A stretch of DNA of 64,000 bases from Streptomyces pyxinicus (lineage in GTDB: Bacteria > Actinomycetota > Actinomycetes > Streptomycetales > Streptomycetaceae), in assembly GCF_024753135.1 (NCBI RefSeq), contig NZ_JANUGP010000009.1, positions 124,001-188,000 on the forward strand, read 5' to 3'. Within the stretch, counting starts at the first letter, position 1; the number at the start of each line of letters is the position of its first letter. The position numbers were made by a program, and so were the translations under genes. The notes beneath the pieces are model-generated. The model saw nothing but the letters and a program-made list of their open reading frames with translations, was not told the origin of the DNA and did no database searches. Shown one piece after another: positions 63,915-64,000 of the stretch.

Positions 63915-64000
63915 TCAGGGCTGTTGTTCAGGGCTGCTGTCGAGCCCCTGGCCAGGGGCGATCTCCCAGCCCCGGTCGCCCGCCTGGTCCACGCCGACTG
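63915..64000 (-). CDS. Possible C-terminal fragment of a gene entering from the right
   Basis: A minus-strand frame open from the edge to a TGA at 63915 gives about 27 residues ending WEIAPGQGLDSSPEQQP. Other frames close sooner or read as low complexity, but the fragment is too short to identify or be sure of. Confidence 0.3.
   Translation of the reverse strand, partial: VGVDQAGDRGWEIAPGQGLDSSPEQQP

Noticed and set aside
59739..64000. Integrative element with attL/attR at tRNA-Cys
   Set aside because: No second copy of the tRNA 3' end was found in the remaining window and no integrase is seen. The right flank may still hold one.

Overview
The window is high-GC actinobacterial chromosome and almost certainly Streptomyces. 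The evidence is codon use, a SsgA-like sporulation protein, DasR-type dre operators in front of GlcNAc phosphotransferase genes, leaderless genes and a sigma-R type promoter. From memory, much of the middle follows the order of the S. coelicolor SCO2890s-2930s. Several blocks (pncB, clpS, DUF2017, mec, cysO, cysM, an Rv1339-like hydrolase, rph, rdgB) also match the M. tuberculosis Rv1330c-Rv1341 neighbourhood, so this is old core chromosome interrupted by accessory pieces.

Layout. 1-2.7 kb is an accessory module: a ParB-like protein cut by the left edge, a winged-helix/zinc-knuckle protein resembling a degenerate HNH nuclease, and a divergent helix-turn-helix regulator. 2.8-11.3 kb holds DUF2267, a small heat-shock protein, a GlxA-type regulator, MFS and DUF445 membrane proteins, a secreted SGNH esterase and rdgB. 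11.3-16.6 kb has tRNA-Leu, bcp, an orphan GroES-like protein, a guanidine-III riboswitch with sugE, and a large class A penicillin-binding protein. 16.8-21.7 kb is a three-gene ABC exporter operon split by a roughly 2.35 kb insertion (a Tat-exported hydrolase and a RidA protein) flanked by a 45-bp direct repeat of the permease 3' end. 23-27 kb carries rph and the GlcNAc PTS genes nagF, nagE1 and nagE2 with three dre sites. 27-37.5 kb holds the hydrolase, a membrane-tethered PemK protein, an S53 peptidase, the cysM-cysO-mec sulfur-carrier system with a candidate Cys leader peptide, an amino acid permease, DUF2017, clpS, pncB and pncA. 38-48.9 kb has an M6 peptidase, two RDD proteins, ssgG, a GlcD-type oxidase, a TPR protein and hppD. 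49-53.4 kb is an AsnC regulator followed by a compact osmoprotectant-type ABC importer operon. 53.4-59.4 kb has an ArsR-like regulator with a phased operator, an S16-type protein, an IclR regulator, a DEAD/DEAH helicase and an MFS exporter.

59.6-64 kb is accessory and holds the most interesting feature. After a malformed tRNA-Cys-like element and an intact tRNA-Cys come two paralogous small secreted proteins with four conserved cysteines. One starts an operon with an ABC ATPase and two membrane proteins. The other stands alone, convergent to that operon. Both share a 22-bp promoter or leader box at the same distance from the start codon. No known bacteriocin or toxin family is recognised in them. 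A secreted antagonist with dedicated ABC export or immunity is the working idea, and it is inference only.
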